Positions 52,489-61,889 of a stretch of DNA of 64,000 nt are shown here, piece after piece. A model generated the notes under the pieces. The model searched no databases, had not been told where the DNA came from, and worked only from the letters and a program-made list of their open reading frames with translations. The translations under genes and the position numbers were made by a program. This DNA is from Myxococcales bacterium (GTDB taxonomy: Bacteria; Myxococcota_C; UBA6777), in NCBI GenBank assembly GCA_020632975.1, contig JACKEL010000006.1:62001-126000 (forward strand). The letters are read 5' to 3'. Numbering within the stretch: position 1 is the stretch's first letter; every line of letters begins with the position of its first letter.

Positions 52489-53532
52489 TTACAAGATGTT
52501 GATCGTCAGACTGAGGACGAGGTTGTTGACCACCTGGATATCAGGTTGGATCAACGGTGCCCGTACCAGGCTGAGACTGTAGTTGATGGAGAGCCACTTC
52601 GCGACTTTGATCTGGAGCTGGAAGCTACCCTTGACGTTCAAAAGATCGATGGGAGACTTCCCTGTATCGACGCTGGTAATCAAGGGCAACATCACTTCGC
52701 CAAGCAACGAGTAAGTCAGCACCTTGTTAAACAGCGTGCCGCTAAAGACGACCTGGAGCTCCAAACCCGCCTGCACATAATCGAAAAGCTGCGAAAGTTC
52801 GAAGGTTGTCGCAGTGGCGGCATCGTCAGCAGCACGCAATCCGCCTTGCATCCAGGCTTGCGCAGCCCCTCCTCCCACTTTGATATCGATGTCCAAGAAA
52901 GGCTTGCGGTAAGGATTGAAAGCAACGCCCAAAGACTGCTTGAACAACAGTGGTGCAAAGGGCTTTGTCAGTTGGAAAGGGATCTGAGCGCGTGCTTGTT
53001 CGCGGCGGAGTTCCACGCCCGTACGATCCAAGATGCGCAACTCCGTGTTTTCTTCGCGCACCAAAAAGCCGTCCAAGAGAGCCGTATTCATCTTGAGGCC
53101 CACAAAAAGGCCTAACCAAGGGAGTTTTTCAAAGCGATACAGATACATCGTCTCCAAATCGAGCGCATCTGCCGCCTTGAGAAAAGGTTTAAGGTTTGGA
53201 AGCTTGGTTTGTGTGTGGATCATATTGATCGCGCTACGCCACTCATGTCCGCGTTTTGCGTACAAGAGCTTGCCTTGGACTTGTAGTCCTAAGCTGAGCG
53301 TCGTCCCATCGGGAACCCCCACCACACCGTCACTTTGCGAAAAGGAAAAGTTGAGTCCAGCTTTGAGGTTGGGGAACCAACCATCTTTTTTCGCTGACTT
53401 TTCCACTTTCAACTTGTCAGGGATGTAATCTGCGTCTGTTTGTGCAAACGACCAAGACGCCCATCCCAAGGCGATCCATAAACAACTTATCCGCAGAGAC
53501 CAGAGCGCAACTTTTCTCCATCGCCCTTTCAC
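52489..53532 (-). CDS. Outer-membrane barrel-like protein, paralogue A
   Basis: About 347 aa. A signal peptide (VALWSLRISCLWIALGWASWSFA) is followed by a short linker and a barrel-like beta-rich body: DGWFPNLKAGLNFSFSQSDGVVG, MIHTQTKLPNLKPFLKAADALDLETMYLYRF, LGVAFNPYRKPFLDIDIKV and VVNNLVLSLTINIL. These align with paralogue B (shared DGWFP, HTQTK, VNNLVLS, spacing). A GTG start at 53532 is preferred because GGAGG lies 7 nt upstream; the ATG at 53556 lacks one. First of a two-gene unit. Like B, it lacks the Ala/Pro linker's length and probably differs in periplasmic contacts. Confidence 0.8.
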   Translation of the reverse strand: MKGRWRKVALWSLRISCLWIALGWASWSFAQTDADYIPDKLKVEKSAKKDGWFPNLKAGLNFSFSQSDGVVGVPDGTTLSLGLQVQGKLLYAKRGHEWRSAINMIHTQTKLPNLKPFLKAADALDLETMYLYRFEKLPWLGLFVGLKMNTALLDGFLVREENTELRILDRTGVELRREQARAQIPFQLTKPFAPLLFKQSLGVAFNPYRKPFLDIDIKVGGGAAQAWMQGGLRAADDAATATTFELSQLFDYVQAGLELQVVFSGTLFNKVLTYSLLGEVMLPLITSVDTGKSPIDLLNVKGSFQLQIKVAKWLSINYSLSLVRAPLIQPDIQVVNNLVLSLTINIL

Positions 53533-53813
53533 AGAACACCTCCATCTCATGATCAATCTTGATTCATGTCAAAATGAGACTCAAAATGATACCAACGGCC
53601 ACATTCAACTTCGACAAAACAAACCTCCTCTGGGGTCCAAGCGCAAAGACTCCATACCTTTGCAGCAAAGACCTCGAAAACAGCTATATTTTGGGACATA
53701 TCAACATCTGGGTGATTGAAGCGGGCGGCCCTCATTGCAAACGCTAGACCAGCCTTTCAAGAGGCCGATCTTTTCTTGTGGGAGGGGATTTGTCTATTTT
53801 TTGGAGGAGAGTC

Positions 53814-54686
53814 TTAGGGGCGTGTGGCAGGAGTGTGAGGTAAACGAAAGAGATCCTTGGTGGTAAAGGTCCACTCAGGCGTCTCGATATCGCCTTTTTT
53901 GGGGAAACGATACCAAGGAGAGTGTCTTTGTCGCGGGGCTTTGAGCACATGAAAAGACTGGGCAGGCATGTAGCTTTGGGCGAGGAGAAAGCGTTTTCGT
54001 CCGCGAGCATCACGCACGACATCGAGAATCAAAACAGCGTGTCCAGGTTGTCCTCCACGCCATCCTTGCAAAAAGAGATCACCAGGTTGTGCTTGTGAGA
54101 TCGGGACCCTGCGGAGCTGTCGCACCAAAGAAGAGGTGTTGGCCCATGCCATCACAAAGCGCAGATAACGTTGGTAATTTTGGTAAGAGCGATCAGGGCG
54201 AGCCACCCGCCGTTTCCAGACCACACGCCGCCCTCGATCCCGCAAGCGGATGCGATCTCCACGCGACCACCAAAGCCAAGGGTTGCGCTGTCCGCTCGCA
54301 AAGTGAAAGTCTGCGAGGCGCGCCATGTTGCGCGACCAAAGATACTCTCCCCACACCCTCATCACGGCATCTGCACATTGTTGCAGATCGCGTTGACCGA
54401 TATCAATCTGGATCACAGCAGCGTGGACGTCCTGCCGTCCTTTCCGCGAGCCATCATGGAGCATCACAGGCGATCCTTTTGGGAGCAAAGGAAGACGCCG
54501 TAGCCACCAAGCAAAACTCCCACGACGTAAAGGCACACGTTTGTAACCACGCGGTGGTGCAAAACGTTGGGAAAGGCGCTGTGAGCGTTGATCGGATGGA
54601 GTCAACCAAGGAAACAAAGGACGTGCTTGCACCTTGGGACTCCAAGCCAACACCAAGCCCACGAGCAGAAAAAGTCTCTTTCTCAT
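53814..54686 (-). CDS. DUF4846 family exported protein
   Basis: About 290 aa. Signal peptide MRKRLFLLVGLVLAWSPKVQA. The rest matches the DUF4846 pattern throughout: FAPPRGYKRVPLRRGSFAWWLRRLPL, VMLHDGSRKGRQDVHAAVIQIDIGQRDLQQCADAVMRVWGEYLW, ADFHFASGQ, ISQAQPGDLFLQGWRGGQPGHAVLILDVV and FLLAQSYMPAQSFHVL with the terminal TPEWTF. The conserved His of GHAVL and the Cys in LQQCADA are kept. The family is of unknown function. The start at 54686 follows AAGGAGG (5 nt spacing); the upstream frame is open but lacks signal-peptide features. It is divergent from the PP2C gene. Confidence 0.85.
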   Translation of the reverse strand: MRKRLFLLVGLVLAWSPKVQARPLFPWLTPSDQRSQRLSQRFAPPRGYKRVPLRRGSFAWWLRRLPLLPKGSPVMLHDGSRKGRQDVHAAVIQIDIGQRDLQQCADAVMRVWGEYLWSRNMARLADFHFASGQRNPWLWWSRGDRIRLRDRGRRVVWKRRVARPDRSYQNYQRYLRFVMAWANTSSLVRQLRRVPISQAQPGDLFLQGWRGGQPGHAVLILDVVRDARGRKRFLLAQSYMPAQSFHVLKAPRQRHSPWYRFPKKGDIETPEWTFTTKDLFRLPHTPATRP

Positions 54687-55065
54687 CAAACCTCCTTTTC
54701 TGCGCTCAAGAAATCTTGCGAGCTTCCGTACCCCAACTTTTATGGTAGGAAACAGACGCCACAGCCAAAGTGGGTGTCGCAAAACACATAACCAAACATG
54801 CAGGAAAAACGGTTTTGTTCTACAAAGCAAAAAAGTATCACTTACACGATCCCGCACGGGACGGGGCTTTAAGAACAGAGCTTGACAGACATCTTGCCTT
54901 TTTGGGTGTAGTTTGAGATATTTCGGAGTCACGCCACAGCCACAATGTATTTTGCCGAAGAATGGTGCGGATCTGATCACAGAGAACGCATCACCAAAAT
55001 ACGACGTAGTGTGTGGTTTCTCTCGCTCGTACCATGAGGGTCACGAGAATCAAAAGAAATGACGG

Positions 55066-56379
55066 ATGAGGCAGCAGGGAACATTGAGACAGCTGGTAAA
55101 TGAATCCTTCGAAGTGGCAGCGTTGGCCGATATCGGTCCACGTTTTGAGCAACAGGACAGCGTCTACATCCATGCTGGTCCCGGAAGACTGAGTGCGCTG
55201 TTTGCCGTGAGCGACGGCCACGGTCCTTTGGGCGGTTGCAGCGAAGATGTCGTCTCTATCTTTGCGGAAGCAGTAGCGCGTGCGCTTGAGACCTTCCCCG
55301 AGTCAGACATCATCCCCACAGAAGCCATCTTTAAGATCTTACGTGAAGCCGTAGAACATACGGACGAAGAGATCTGCTTGCGACTGCGCCGCAATGTCGA
55401 GCGCATCTTGCAAAGTTGGCTCGCGAGCAACAGCGAAGCCGAAGAAGCGCTGTCAGTTTTGGGTGAAGACTTTTTCCACGCAGAGCTGAGCAGCGGCGCA
55501 ACCATGACCGCTTTGCTTCAGATCGAAGGGGCGTTTTACATCACGCATGTGGGCGATAGCCAAGCCTTTTTGCTCGATGAGCGCCACGAAGAACCCCAAT
55601 CACTAACGATCGATCATAACTGGAAAGAAGACGAAGACACCGAGGTTTTTGGTGGCGTCGTGTACAAGCATGATCTCGCGGTAGCCCGTGCTTTTGGGCA
55701 TCCACGGCTCAAAAAGAAAAACTTTTTGACCTCCATCCCTGACATCTCTCGCCTCGAAGATATCCAACGTGGCGATGCTTTTGTCTTGGCATCGGATGGG
55801 ATCTTGGCTTTGTTGGAAGACCGTGGTTTGGGCATCCTTACCACAGCATTGAAGCTCCCAACCCCCCGTAGTGCGGCGCTTAAACTGATCCAGTCAGTGC
55901 AAGATATCGCCACAGACAACGTCTCTGTGATCGTGATTCGTTACCGTGATCCCGACGCAGTGACCAACGAACATGATCCCATCACAGAAGAGATCAGCTT
56001 TGGCCTCCATGAAGATCTCGATGCGGTGACCAACGACTTCACAAACGAAGTCTCCTCACCACTCGATGACTTCCCCACATCCGATCTTTCCCAAACCGTC
56101 GAGCAAGTGCGACAGCGTTTCTTCCCCCAAGCAGAACAAGCAACCCTTGAACTCGATATCTGGGAAGAAGAACTCGCTCCCCCTCCAAGTCGCATCAATA
56201 TCCCAACGCCAACAGGGAATCTCCCCAAGTTGGACCCCACAGAAGATGTTGAGTTGCCAGCCCATGAACGCGAACACTTGATCTCGCCCTATGCTGCCGC
56301 TCCATCCGATCCCAAGGCCAGCTCTGAAGCCTCCATCCCCAAAGCCCCCCAAAGCGATCCGCAAAACTCCAACAAATAA
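55066..56379 (+). CDS. PP2C-type Ser/Thr protein phosphatase
   Basis: Metal-dependent phosphatase (PPM family), cytoplasmic. 437 aa. Domain about 18-300 with the PPM motifs: ALADIGPRFEQQDSVYI (first Asp), LFAVSDGHGPLGG, SSGATMTALLQIEGAFYITHVGDSQAFL, RAFGH, DAFVLASDGILALLED and ATDNVSVIVIRYRD. The metal-binding aspartates (VSDGHG, ASDGI, TDNVS) are present. The C-terminal about 130 residues are acidic, low-complexity and probably disordered. The ATG at 55066 has only a weak GACGG. It could counteract the Ser/Thr kinase in the window, an inference from presence only. Confidence 0.92.
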   Translation: MRQQGTLRQLVNESFEVAALADIGPRFEQQDSVYIHAGPGRLSALFAVSDGHGPLGGCSEDVVSIFAEAVARALETFPESDIIPTEAIFKILREAVEHTDEEICLRLRRNVERILQSWLASNSEAEEALSVLGEDFFHAELSSGATMTALLQIEGAFYITHVGDSQAFLLDERHEEPQSLTIDHNWKEDEDTEVFGGVVYKHDLAVARAFGHPRLKKKNFLTSIPDISRLEDIQRGDAFVLASDGILALLEDRGLGILTTALKLPTPRSAALKLIQSVQDIATDNVSVIVIRYRDPDAVTNEHDPITEEISFGLHEDLDAVTNDFTNEVSSPLDDFPTSDLSQTVEQVRQRFFPQAEQATLELDIWEEELAPPPSRINIPTPTGNLPKLDPTEDVELPAHEREHLISPYAAAPSDPKASSEASIPKAPQSDPQNSNK

Positions 56380-56712
56380 CAAAGCAGAGAAGACACCTTT
56401 TCCCTCCTCGCTTTGTCCTGCAAGTCCAACCAAAGACGTTCCATACCTCTTCTTTTTAGAAGCTCTCTGCATCCTCCCCATGCCAGCCCTGCCTTCTCGA
56501 CCAAAACATCCATCCCTACGAGCGATCCGCGCGCCCAAGACGACACATCTTTTTGAGATGCACCACGCCAAGGAAGAGATGGCGTCTCTGATCGCTCATG
56601 GAAGATTTGTTGGATGTGTTCGGATGTTAGGAGGCTTTGGCCGCCCTGCTCGCTGCTGTTCGCTGGATGGATAAGTGGAAGGAGAGAAGGATAAGGGGAA
56701 GATGGGCGGGGG
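56380..56712. other. Convergent intergenic region with no gene seen
   Basis: 333 bp between the stops of the PP2C gene (+) and the desaturase gene (-). No RBS-preceded frame, strong hairpin or repeat is apparent. Confidence 0.4.
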
Positions 56713-57615
56713 TTATTTGCTTGCTTGTGGCTCTGAAGGTGTCTCGGTCAACATCGCCGCAGCACCTGCGAGACGTTCTTCGCGCTCACGAACTTTGCGA
56801 TCGCGCTCTTCGAGGTAACGATCGAGGTAAGCAGGATTGAAGAGATTCGCGTGTTCGTGGTGGTTTGCGTGGAAGTACAGACCAAACCAAAGTTTGTTGC
56901 CGAACCAGTAGAAACCGTGGTTGAGGTTGACGGGCTTAAACTCACCACTGGGGTTTTGGGCGTCGTGGGTGGCCCAGTTAAAGTGGGAGACATGCAAGAT
57001 CCCCACACCCAAAGCGGGAAGATACACACCCAAGAAGCCGACAGGTCCGAGAAGAACGAACCAAAAGGCCATCAAGAAGAGCATCGTTGAGAAGCTAAGG
57101 ATCGAGCGGATCGTTTCACGACGACGGATCTCAGGGGTATCGCCGTAGAGTTCAGCGTATTGTTGATGGAGATTCTTTTCTAAGTTGAGCACCATCACAT
57201 CCAGCAAGAAAGCCAAGAAGCTCGGCTTGACAGGGTGTGGATCTTTTTCGATATCGTCCGAATGACGGTGATGTCGGCGATGCAAGATCTCCCAAGAAGC
57301 AAAGCGCGTTGCCACGATCACACCACAGATCTCGCCAACCAGTCGGTTGATCGGGCGAGGAAAGTTCACATGACTACAGTTGTGGATCAGGACGCCACCC
57401 ATGACTTGGATGTAGATCCCGATGGATAGGGGGACAAGCAACCATGCATTCCATGAAAGCTGAAGTCCCTTCCATCCGACAGCCAACATGGCCGCGATGG
57501 CAACAGAGAAAAACAACACGTAAAAGAGGTCATACTTAAAATAAAAGTAGGGATCGCGTCGATATTGCACAGAAGGCAAGGTCACCCAAAGAGAAGATTT
57601 CTTTTGCTGTTCCAT
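56713..57615 (-). CDS. Membrane di-iron desaturase/hydroxylase-type protein
   Basis: 300 aa with about 4 hydrophobic helices. The His boxes of membrane fatty-acid desaturases are present: HNCSH near 80, HRRHHRH near 110, HVSHFNWATHD near 210 and HANHHEH near 250. So a di-iron, oxygen-dependent reaction on a lipid or carotenoid substrate is likely. The C-terminus is charged and helical. The gene lies 60 nt from the next upstream membrane gene on the same strand and only about 0.9 kb from a second desaturase-like gene, so these three genes may form an operon. Confidence 0.88.
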   Translation of the reverse strand: MEQQKKSSLWVTLPSVQYRRDPYFYFKYDLFYVLFFSVAIAAMLAVGWKGLQLSWNAWLLVPLSIGIYIQVMGGVLIHNCSHVNFPRPINRLVGEICGVIVATRFASWEILHRRHHRHSDDIEKDPHPVKPSFLAFLLDVMVLNLEKNLHQQYAELYGDTPEIRRRETIRSILSFSTMLFLMAFWFVLLGPVGFLGVYLPALGVGILHVSHFNWATHDAQNPSGEFKPVNLNHGFYWFGNKLWFGLYFHANHHEHANLFNPAYLDRYLEERDRKVREREERLAGAAAMLTETPSEPQASK

Positions 57616-57675
57616 CCAAACTATCCTTTATCGCAGGGGCCATCGGGCACAACTTCGCAACAGAAGGAGACCAAC

Positions 57676-58551
57676 TTACTGAGGCGTTTTGGGGGCATGA
57701 CGCAACTTGGGTGTGTGTGTCACTTCCCAAGCTCCATGCAAAAAAGCCCATGAGGGGGGGCGCAAAGCATCACGAACAACCGTCCCGAGAGGCTGCACGC
57801 CCAAGAAAAATGCTAAGAAAGCAGCGCCCCCAAGCCTGCTGATCCAACCTGTAAAAACAGGGGGCCAAAGACACATCACAGTACACAGCGCGCAAAGCGT
57901 CAACTCGCTTACCATAAAAAACCATACGAGTCGTCGCTTTTCGATCAACCAAACGCGCGGATCTACGGAGGAGACCAACACTTTCTCGTGTTTATCTGGG
58001 TACAAACGCAGATGCTGGCCTTCTTTTGCAACGCGGCCAGAGACCCACACTTCTTGTCCAGGCTCCATCGCAAACTGCAAGCTTCTTCGGACGCCTCGGG
58101 GTTTTGCGGCTTTTTCGTAGATCTCGTCGAGTTCTACCATCGAAAAATGCGCAGCAGCCTCTTCTTGTTCTTGTCGAGAGGGCCAAACATCCGCGATGGG
58201 CGACGCATAAGAAGGCACCTCCAAGGTATGTTCTCCCCAAGAAAGGCGTCCTCCTGCGATCGAGGAATCATGTAGCCGATCCCACCAACCAATGCGGCGA
58301 TGAGAAGCCTTGGCTTGCATGGCGTGGCCTGACTGCTCAACCGACTGCGTGGCAAAAGCCTTTCCTTGCTCCGCAGCCTCGATGCGAACGAAAAGTAATC
58401 CCTCTCCCTCTGTGCCTTCAGGCAAAGACTCCCACGAAGAAGCACGGGCTTCGATATCGCGCATCTCGATCCAAGCTGCGGCAGCGATCAACAAAGCGTT
58501 GACCCACATAATCACAAGCAAAAGCAAGCCCAGCCAAGCCATCATACTCAT
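57676..58551 (-). CDS. Membrane protein between two desaturases
   Basis: 291 aa. An N-terminal helix (MAWLGLLLLVIMWVNALLIAAAAW) anchors an about 180-residue soluble domain (about 40-215), followed by two more hydrophobic helices (about 210-260). The soluble part contains GLLFVRIEAAEQGKAFATQSVEQSGHAMQAK, EVPSYASPIADVW, VWVSGRVAKEGQHLRLYP and VSSVDPRVWL. The order of strands with a late EVWVSGRV segment resembles the membrane-embedded GIDE-type domain (also in MUL1-like proteins), but I hold this weakly. Cotranscription with the flanking desaturases is suggested by spacing (12 and 60 nt). Confidence 0.75.
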   Translation of the reverse strand: MSMMAWLGLLLLVIMWVNALLIAAAAWIEMRDIEARASSWESLPEGTEGEGLLFVRIEAAEQGKAFATQSVEQSGHAMQAKASHRRIGWWDRLHDSSIAGGRLSWGEHTLEVPSYASPIADVWPSRQEQEEAAAHFSMVELDEIYEKAAKPRGVRRSLQFAMEPGQEVWVSGRVAKEGQHLRLYPDKHEKVLVSSVDPRVWLIEKRRLVWFFMVSELTLCALCTVMCLWPPVFTGWISRLGGAAFLAFFLGVQPLGTVVRDALRPPSWAFLHGAWEVTHTPKLRHAPKTPQ

Positions 58552-58563
58552 GAGGACAACCTC

Positions 58564-59601
58564 TCAGGAAACAGGAGGACTGAGAGGTGCATCGTCAGTC
58601 GCAGGTTTGGAAAAAGTATCCACAGAAGTGGCGGATGCATCGGATCTTGCGAGGGGCTTCGCATTGATCGGCTTGTCGTGTGCAGTGTAAGCCTCGCGAG
58701 AAAGCCAGATCGACGAACGTTGCGGCAACCAACGGAAGTTGAATACGTAAGCCCGCAAAAGGTACATCACCATGCTGCGTTCGTTGAGTTCTGGGCGGAT
58801 CTGCGGGACCACTTCTTTTTCGTGGTGTTCGGGGAGGACAGACCAGTGAAGACCTGGACGATTGTGGTGGATCGTATGATAGCCGTTGTTGCACATAATC
58901 CAGTTGAATGCGCGTCCAACGAAGTTGCGAGAGTGGTTCCAACGGTCTTGGATCTCAGCGCCATCGTGTTGGATGTGGTTGATGCGCAAGATGCCACGCG
59001 CGCCCCAAAGCTGCGGAACGACGATAAAAAACAACGTCCCCCAAAGATCCCAAAACAACAAAAGTCCCGTCAGACCAAAAGCAAAGGCTTGTTCTGCAAG
59101 ATACTGTCGTCGGATGGCTTCTTTTCCCACGCGTCCCATCCAACGGCTAACGCCTTCGAAGGTGTTGGGGCCTGCGACATTGGGGAAGTGCAGCAGATTC
59201 AGCAGATTCCATCGAAAGCGCACATGGTAAGGGTCGGCCCAGTCGGGCTGACCGTCGTCATGGAAGTGATGGTGGACAAGATTGTGCGAAGGCATATTGG
59301 CAGACGCGGGATACAAGTTGCCAAAACTCAGAAGCATCTTCCAAAAGCTGTTGAGTGCGGAAGAATGAAAAGGTGCTTGATGCAAAGAGTTGTGGATGAT
59401 GACCGCGTTCAGAAAGCTAAAGTAACAAGCCAACACCAAGACCACAGGGTTGCGAAAGATCGGAAAAAAGAACATCGACGCCAAAAGCCCCATATACACC
59501 GAGAGGATACCCACTTGTCGGATATCCGCTGCGTATTTCAGGCCGAACAAAGGGCGCCCCCCTGAAGTGGCATTTTGGGCTTGCGTTTGTGTTGAATTCA
59601 T
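58564..59601 (-). CDS. Membrane fatty acid desaturase-type protein
   Basis: About 345 aa with about 4 hydrophobic helices. His boxes: HNSLHQ near 72, HNLVHHHFHDD near 105, and NGYHTIHHNRPGLHW near 245, plus HIQHD near 208. This is the pattern of the membrane di-iron family (fatty-acid desaturase/beta-carotene hydroxylase type); substrate unknown. The C-terminus (about 300-345) is low-complexity (Ser/Ala/Thr/Asp) and probably disordered. The start at 59601 is favoured because an upstream ATG adds only six residues; GGGGA lies just before it. It heads the three-gene minus-strand unit. Confidence 0.88.
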   Translation of the reverse strand: MNSTQTQAQNATSGGRPLFGLKYAADIRQVGILSVYMGLLASMFFFPIFRNPVVLVLACYFSFLNAVIIHNSLHQAPFHSSALNSFWKMLLSFGNLYPASANMPSHNLVHHHFHDDGQPDWADPYHVRFRWNLLNLLHFPNVAGPNTFEGVSRWMGRVGKEAIRRQYLAEQAFAFGLTGLLLFWDLWGTLFFIVVPQLWGARGILRINHIQHDGAEIQDRWNHSRNFVGRAFNWIMCNNGYHTIHHNRPGLHWSVLPEHHEKEVVPQIRPELNERSMVMYLLRAYVFNFRWLPQRSSIWLSREAYTAHDKPINAKPLARSDASATSVDTFSKPATDDAPLSPPVS

Positions 59602-59800
59602 CAAAAGTCCCCAATACAACGAGAACGATAACTATCACATCCAAAGAAGCTCAATTCATATCTTCTTCTTATGTGGCCTTCGTTAGCAGGAACACGAAAA
59701 TCTTTCAAGATCGTGGCGTATCTTTTTGACACGCGTTAGGTATGCGGTATGCGGGGGAAGTCCGATTTAACAGAAAAGCGAAGAAAAAGGCAAGAAAGAA

Positions 59801-60838
59801 TCAGCGGGGGGCAGGCTGCGAAACAGGCGTGGTGGAAGGTTTGGAGGTGGGCGTTGGAGCCACTTTACGAGGCGCAGGTGCGGATGTTGGGGCAAGATAG
59901 GCTTTGGGCGCTTGGATATCTGTGACGATACCATAGTGATCTGAAAGCGCATCTTTGAACACGCGATAGCTCACAAAACGAAAGCCTTTTGGAACAAACA
60001 CCCAGTCAAAGCGCTTTTTGAAGCGAGGAAAAGTGAACAAGTAGGGATTAAAGGGTTGGTATGCTTCGAGATTCAGCACGCGAACGAAAGAACGCAGCGG
60101 CGAAGACTCTTTGAACCACTCGTTGTTGAAGTCGCCCATGATGATCACGGGATTCTTGCGCGTGCGAACGATCTCTACGATCTCTTGAAGCTGCGAACGC
60201 TGCATCGAGTTACGCAAAGGGTCGAGGTGCAAAGAGATCAAATCGACTTTCAAGGAAGGGATCTCAGGCCATGTCAGCGTCACAATCACAAAGCCTTTTC
60301 CGGGCATGGGAAAAGATGGCTTGAAGATGTGAGAGATGTTGTTGGCAAGAGGTGTGCGCGAGATAAAGCCCGTGCCATAACGAAGCCCCATCTTTTTGAC
60401 GTGCTCGCCAAGCACACTGTAAGGATACCCGGCTTGTTCTGCCAAGTAGTCGACGTGATGGAACTTTCCGCTCCAATTGGAGGGAGCATCCGCTTCTTGA
60501 AAAGCCGCGATATCGGGCTGTTCACGGCGAACTACCGTCGCGACATCTTGGAGATTCTTCATAAAGGTCTTTTTGCGCAAAAGATATTGGTGAAGCGAAC
60601 GCTTTCGACCATGTGCAAGGTTCAAGGTAAGGATACGCAGTGTTCCTTTGGGTCGTTGTCTTGTGAGCTTGAGAGGCTGCACAGCAACACGTGTGGGTAT
60701 AATCTTGGTGGTTCGGGGAGTTTGCGCACGCGACGAACGAATAGGGGCCGCGATCCATACGAGAGAAAGACACAGTATCCATCCACCCACCCAAGCTCCC
60801 CAAGGTCGGCGTATCACATCAACAGCTCGCTTTTGCAT
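59801..60838 (-). CDS. Exported endonuclease/exonuclease/phosphatase family protein
   Basis: 345 aa. A signal peptide (WVGGWILCLSLVWIAAP) is followed by a short linker and an EEP-fold domain (about 65-300): LRILTLNLAHG (Asn), DIAAFQEAD (Glu), PVIIMGDFNNEWF (Asp/Asn) and LSDHYGIVTDI (Asp/His). Those are the metal and catalytic residues of the sphingomyelinase/DNase I/phosphodiesterase family. Substrate may be a lipid or nucleic acid; export argues for a surface or secreted phosphodiesterase. The C-terminus is a Pro/Ala/Thr-rich tail (about 310-345). It is encoded as a single gene. Confidence 0.88.
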   Translation of the reverse strand: MQKRAVDVIRRPWGAWVGGWILCLSLVWIAAPIRSSRAQTPRTTKIIPTRVAVQPLKLTRQRPKGTLRILTLNLAHGRKRSLHQYLLRKKTFMKNLQDVATVVRREQPDIAAFQEADAPSNWSGKFHHVDYLAEQAGYPYSVLGEHVKKMGLRYGTGFISRTPLANNISHIFKPSFPMPGKGFVIVTLTWPEIPSLKVDLISLHLDPLRNSMQRSQLQEIVEIVRTRKNPVIIMGDFNNEWFKESSPLRSFVRVLNLEAYQPFNPYLFTFPRFKKRFDWVFVPKGFRFVSYRVFKDALSDHYGIVTDIQAPKAYLAPTSAPAPRKVAPTPTSKPSTTPVSQPAPR

Positions 60839-60878
60839 ACTCAGCTCCTTCTATCTAAGATTCGAGAGCACCTAGCGT

Positions 60879-61889
60879 TTAAGGCCCATCTACGCGCAAG
60901 ATCACTTTTCCTACGCTTTGATCTTGGCCGAGGTAACGCTGGGCTTCTTCAGCGTCGCGGATCGAAAAGACCCGATCCACAACAGGGTACAAGATACCTT
61001 GTTCAAAGAGCGGCCACACATCGCGCCGCAACCCTTCGGTGATGACCACCTTCTCAGAGCGCGAACGCGAACGCAAGACAGAACCCACGATCCGCAAACG
61101 ACGCATCAAGATTTGATCCAGGGCGATCTCCGCTTTGCGGCCTCCCATCAAACCAATCAATACAAGACGTCCCTTTGGACGTAGGCTGGCGACGTTCTCT
61201 GCAAAATATGCGCCCCCCACAGGATCAAAGATCAAATCAAAGCCCACAGGGGCATCGCCCTGCTGTTTCATCTTTTCTCGGATGACCCCAAACAGATCCT
61301 CTTGTTTGCGATCAAAGGCTTCTTCTGCGCCCATCTCCAAAAGCGTCGGTAACTTGGATGCGCTTGCGGTTGCCCAAACAGGATTTCCCCAGTGTCGGCA
61401 AAGTTGGAGCACAGCTGTCCCAACCCCCGAAGCAGCCGCATGAAGCAACACACGCTCTTTGGGTTGGAGCGCCCCTTCGATAGCAAGATTGAGATAAGCC
61501 GTATAAAAAACCTCGGGTAGTGCGGCCGCTTCTTCCCATGAGAGATTTGCAGGTTTGGGCAAAAGCATCGAAGCATCGCAGACCACATACTCCGCATAGC
61601 CCCCACCTTCCAACAAAACGCAGACAGCGTCGCCTTCGTGCCACGATGTCACGCCTTCACCACAAGCCACGATCTCTCCTGCGGCTTCGAGACCCATGAT
61701 CTCGCTGGCTCCTTTGGGGGGTGGGTAAAAGCCCTTTCGTTGCAACAAGTCCGCGCGATTCAATGCGGTGGCATGGATCTTTACTAAGACTTGTTGGGGG
61801 CCCGCCACAGGTCGCGGACAAACCGACCAAGAAAGAGAGCGTGCTTCGTCGTCGCCTACGTGAATCGCGAACATCTGATCGGACATCAT
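60879..61889 (-). CDS. Quinone oxidoreductase (zinc-independent MDR family)
   Basis: 336 aa, cytoplasmic. Medium-chain dehydrogenase/reductase fold without zinc ligands, closest to NADPH:quinone oxidoreductase/PIG3-type enzymes: LVKIHATALNRADLLQRKGFYPPPKGASEIMGLEAAGEIV, the NADPH fold AAASGVGTAVLQLC, GFDLIFDPVGGAYF, GRLVLIGLMGG and the C-terminal VVDRVFSIRDAEEAQRYLGQDQSVGKVIL. Reduces quinones or related electrophiles with NADPH. GGAGACAG precedes the ATG; a second ATG follows immediately. Confidence 0.93.
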   Translation of the reverse strand: MMSDQMFAIHVGDDEARSLSWSVCPRPVAGPQQVLVKIHATALNRADLLQRKGFYPPPKGASEIMGLEAAGEIVACGEGVTSWHEGDAVCVLLEGGGYAEYVVCDASMLLPKPANLSWEEAAALPEVFYTAYLNLAIEGALQPKERVLLHAAASGVGTAVLQLCRHWGNPVWATASASKLPTLLEMGAEEAFDRKQEDLFGVIREKMKQQGDAPVGFDLIFDPVGGAYFAENVASLRPKGRLVLIGLMGGRKAEIALDQILMRRLRIVGSVLRSRSRSEKVVITEGLRRDVWPLFEQGILYPVVDRVFSIRDAEEAQRYLGQDQSVGKVILRVDGP

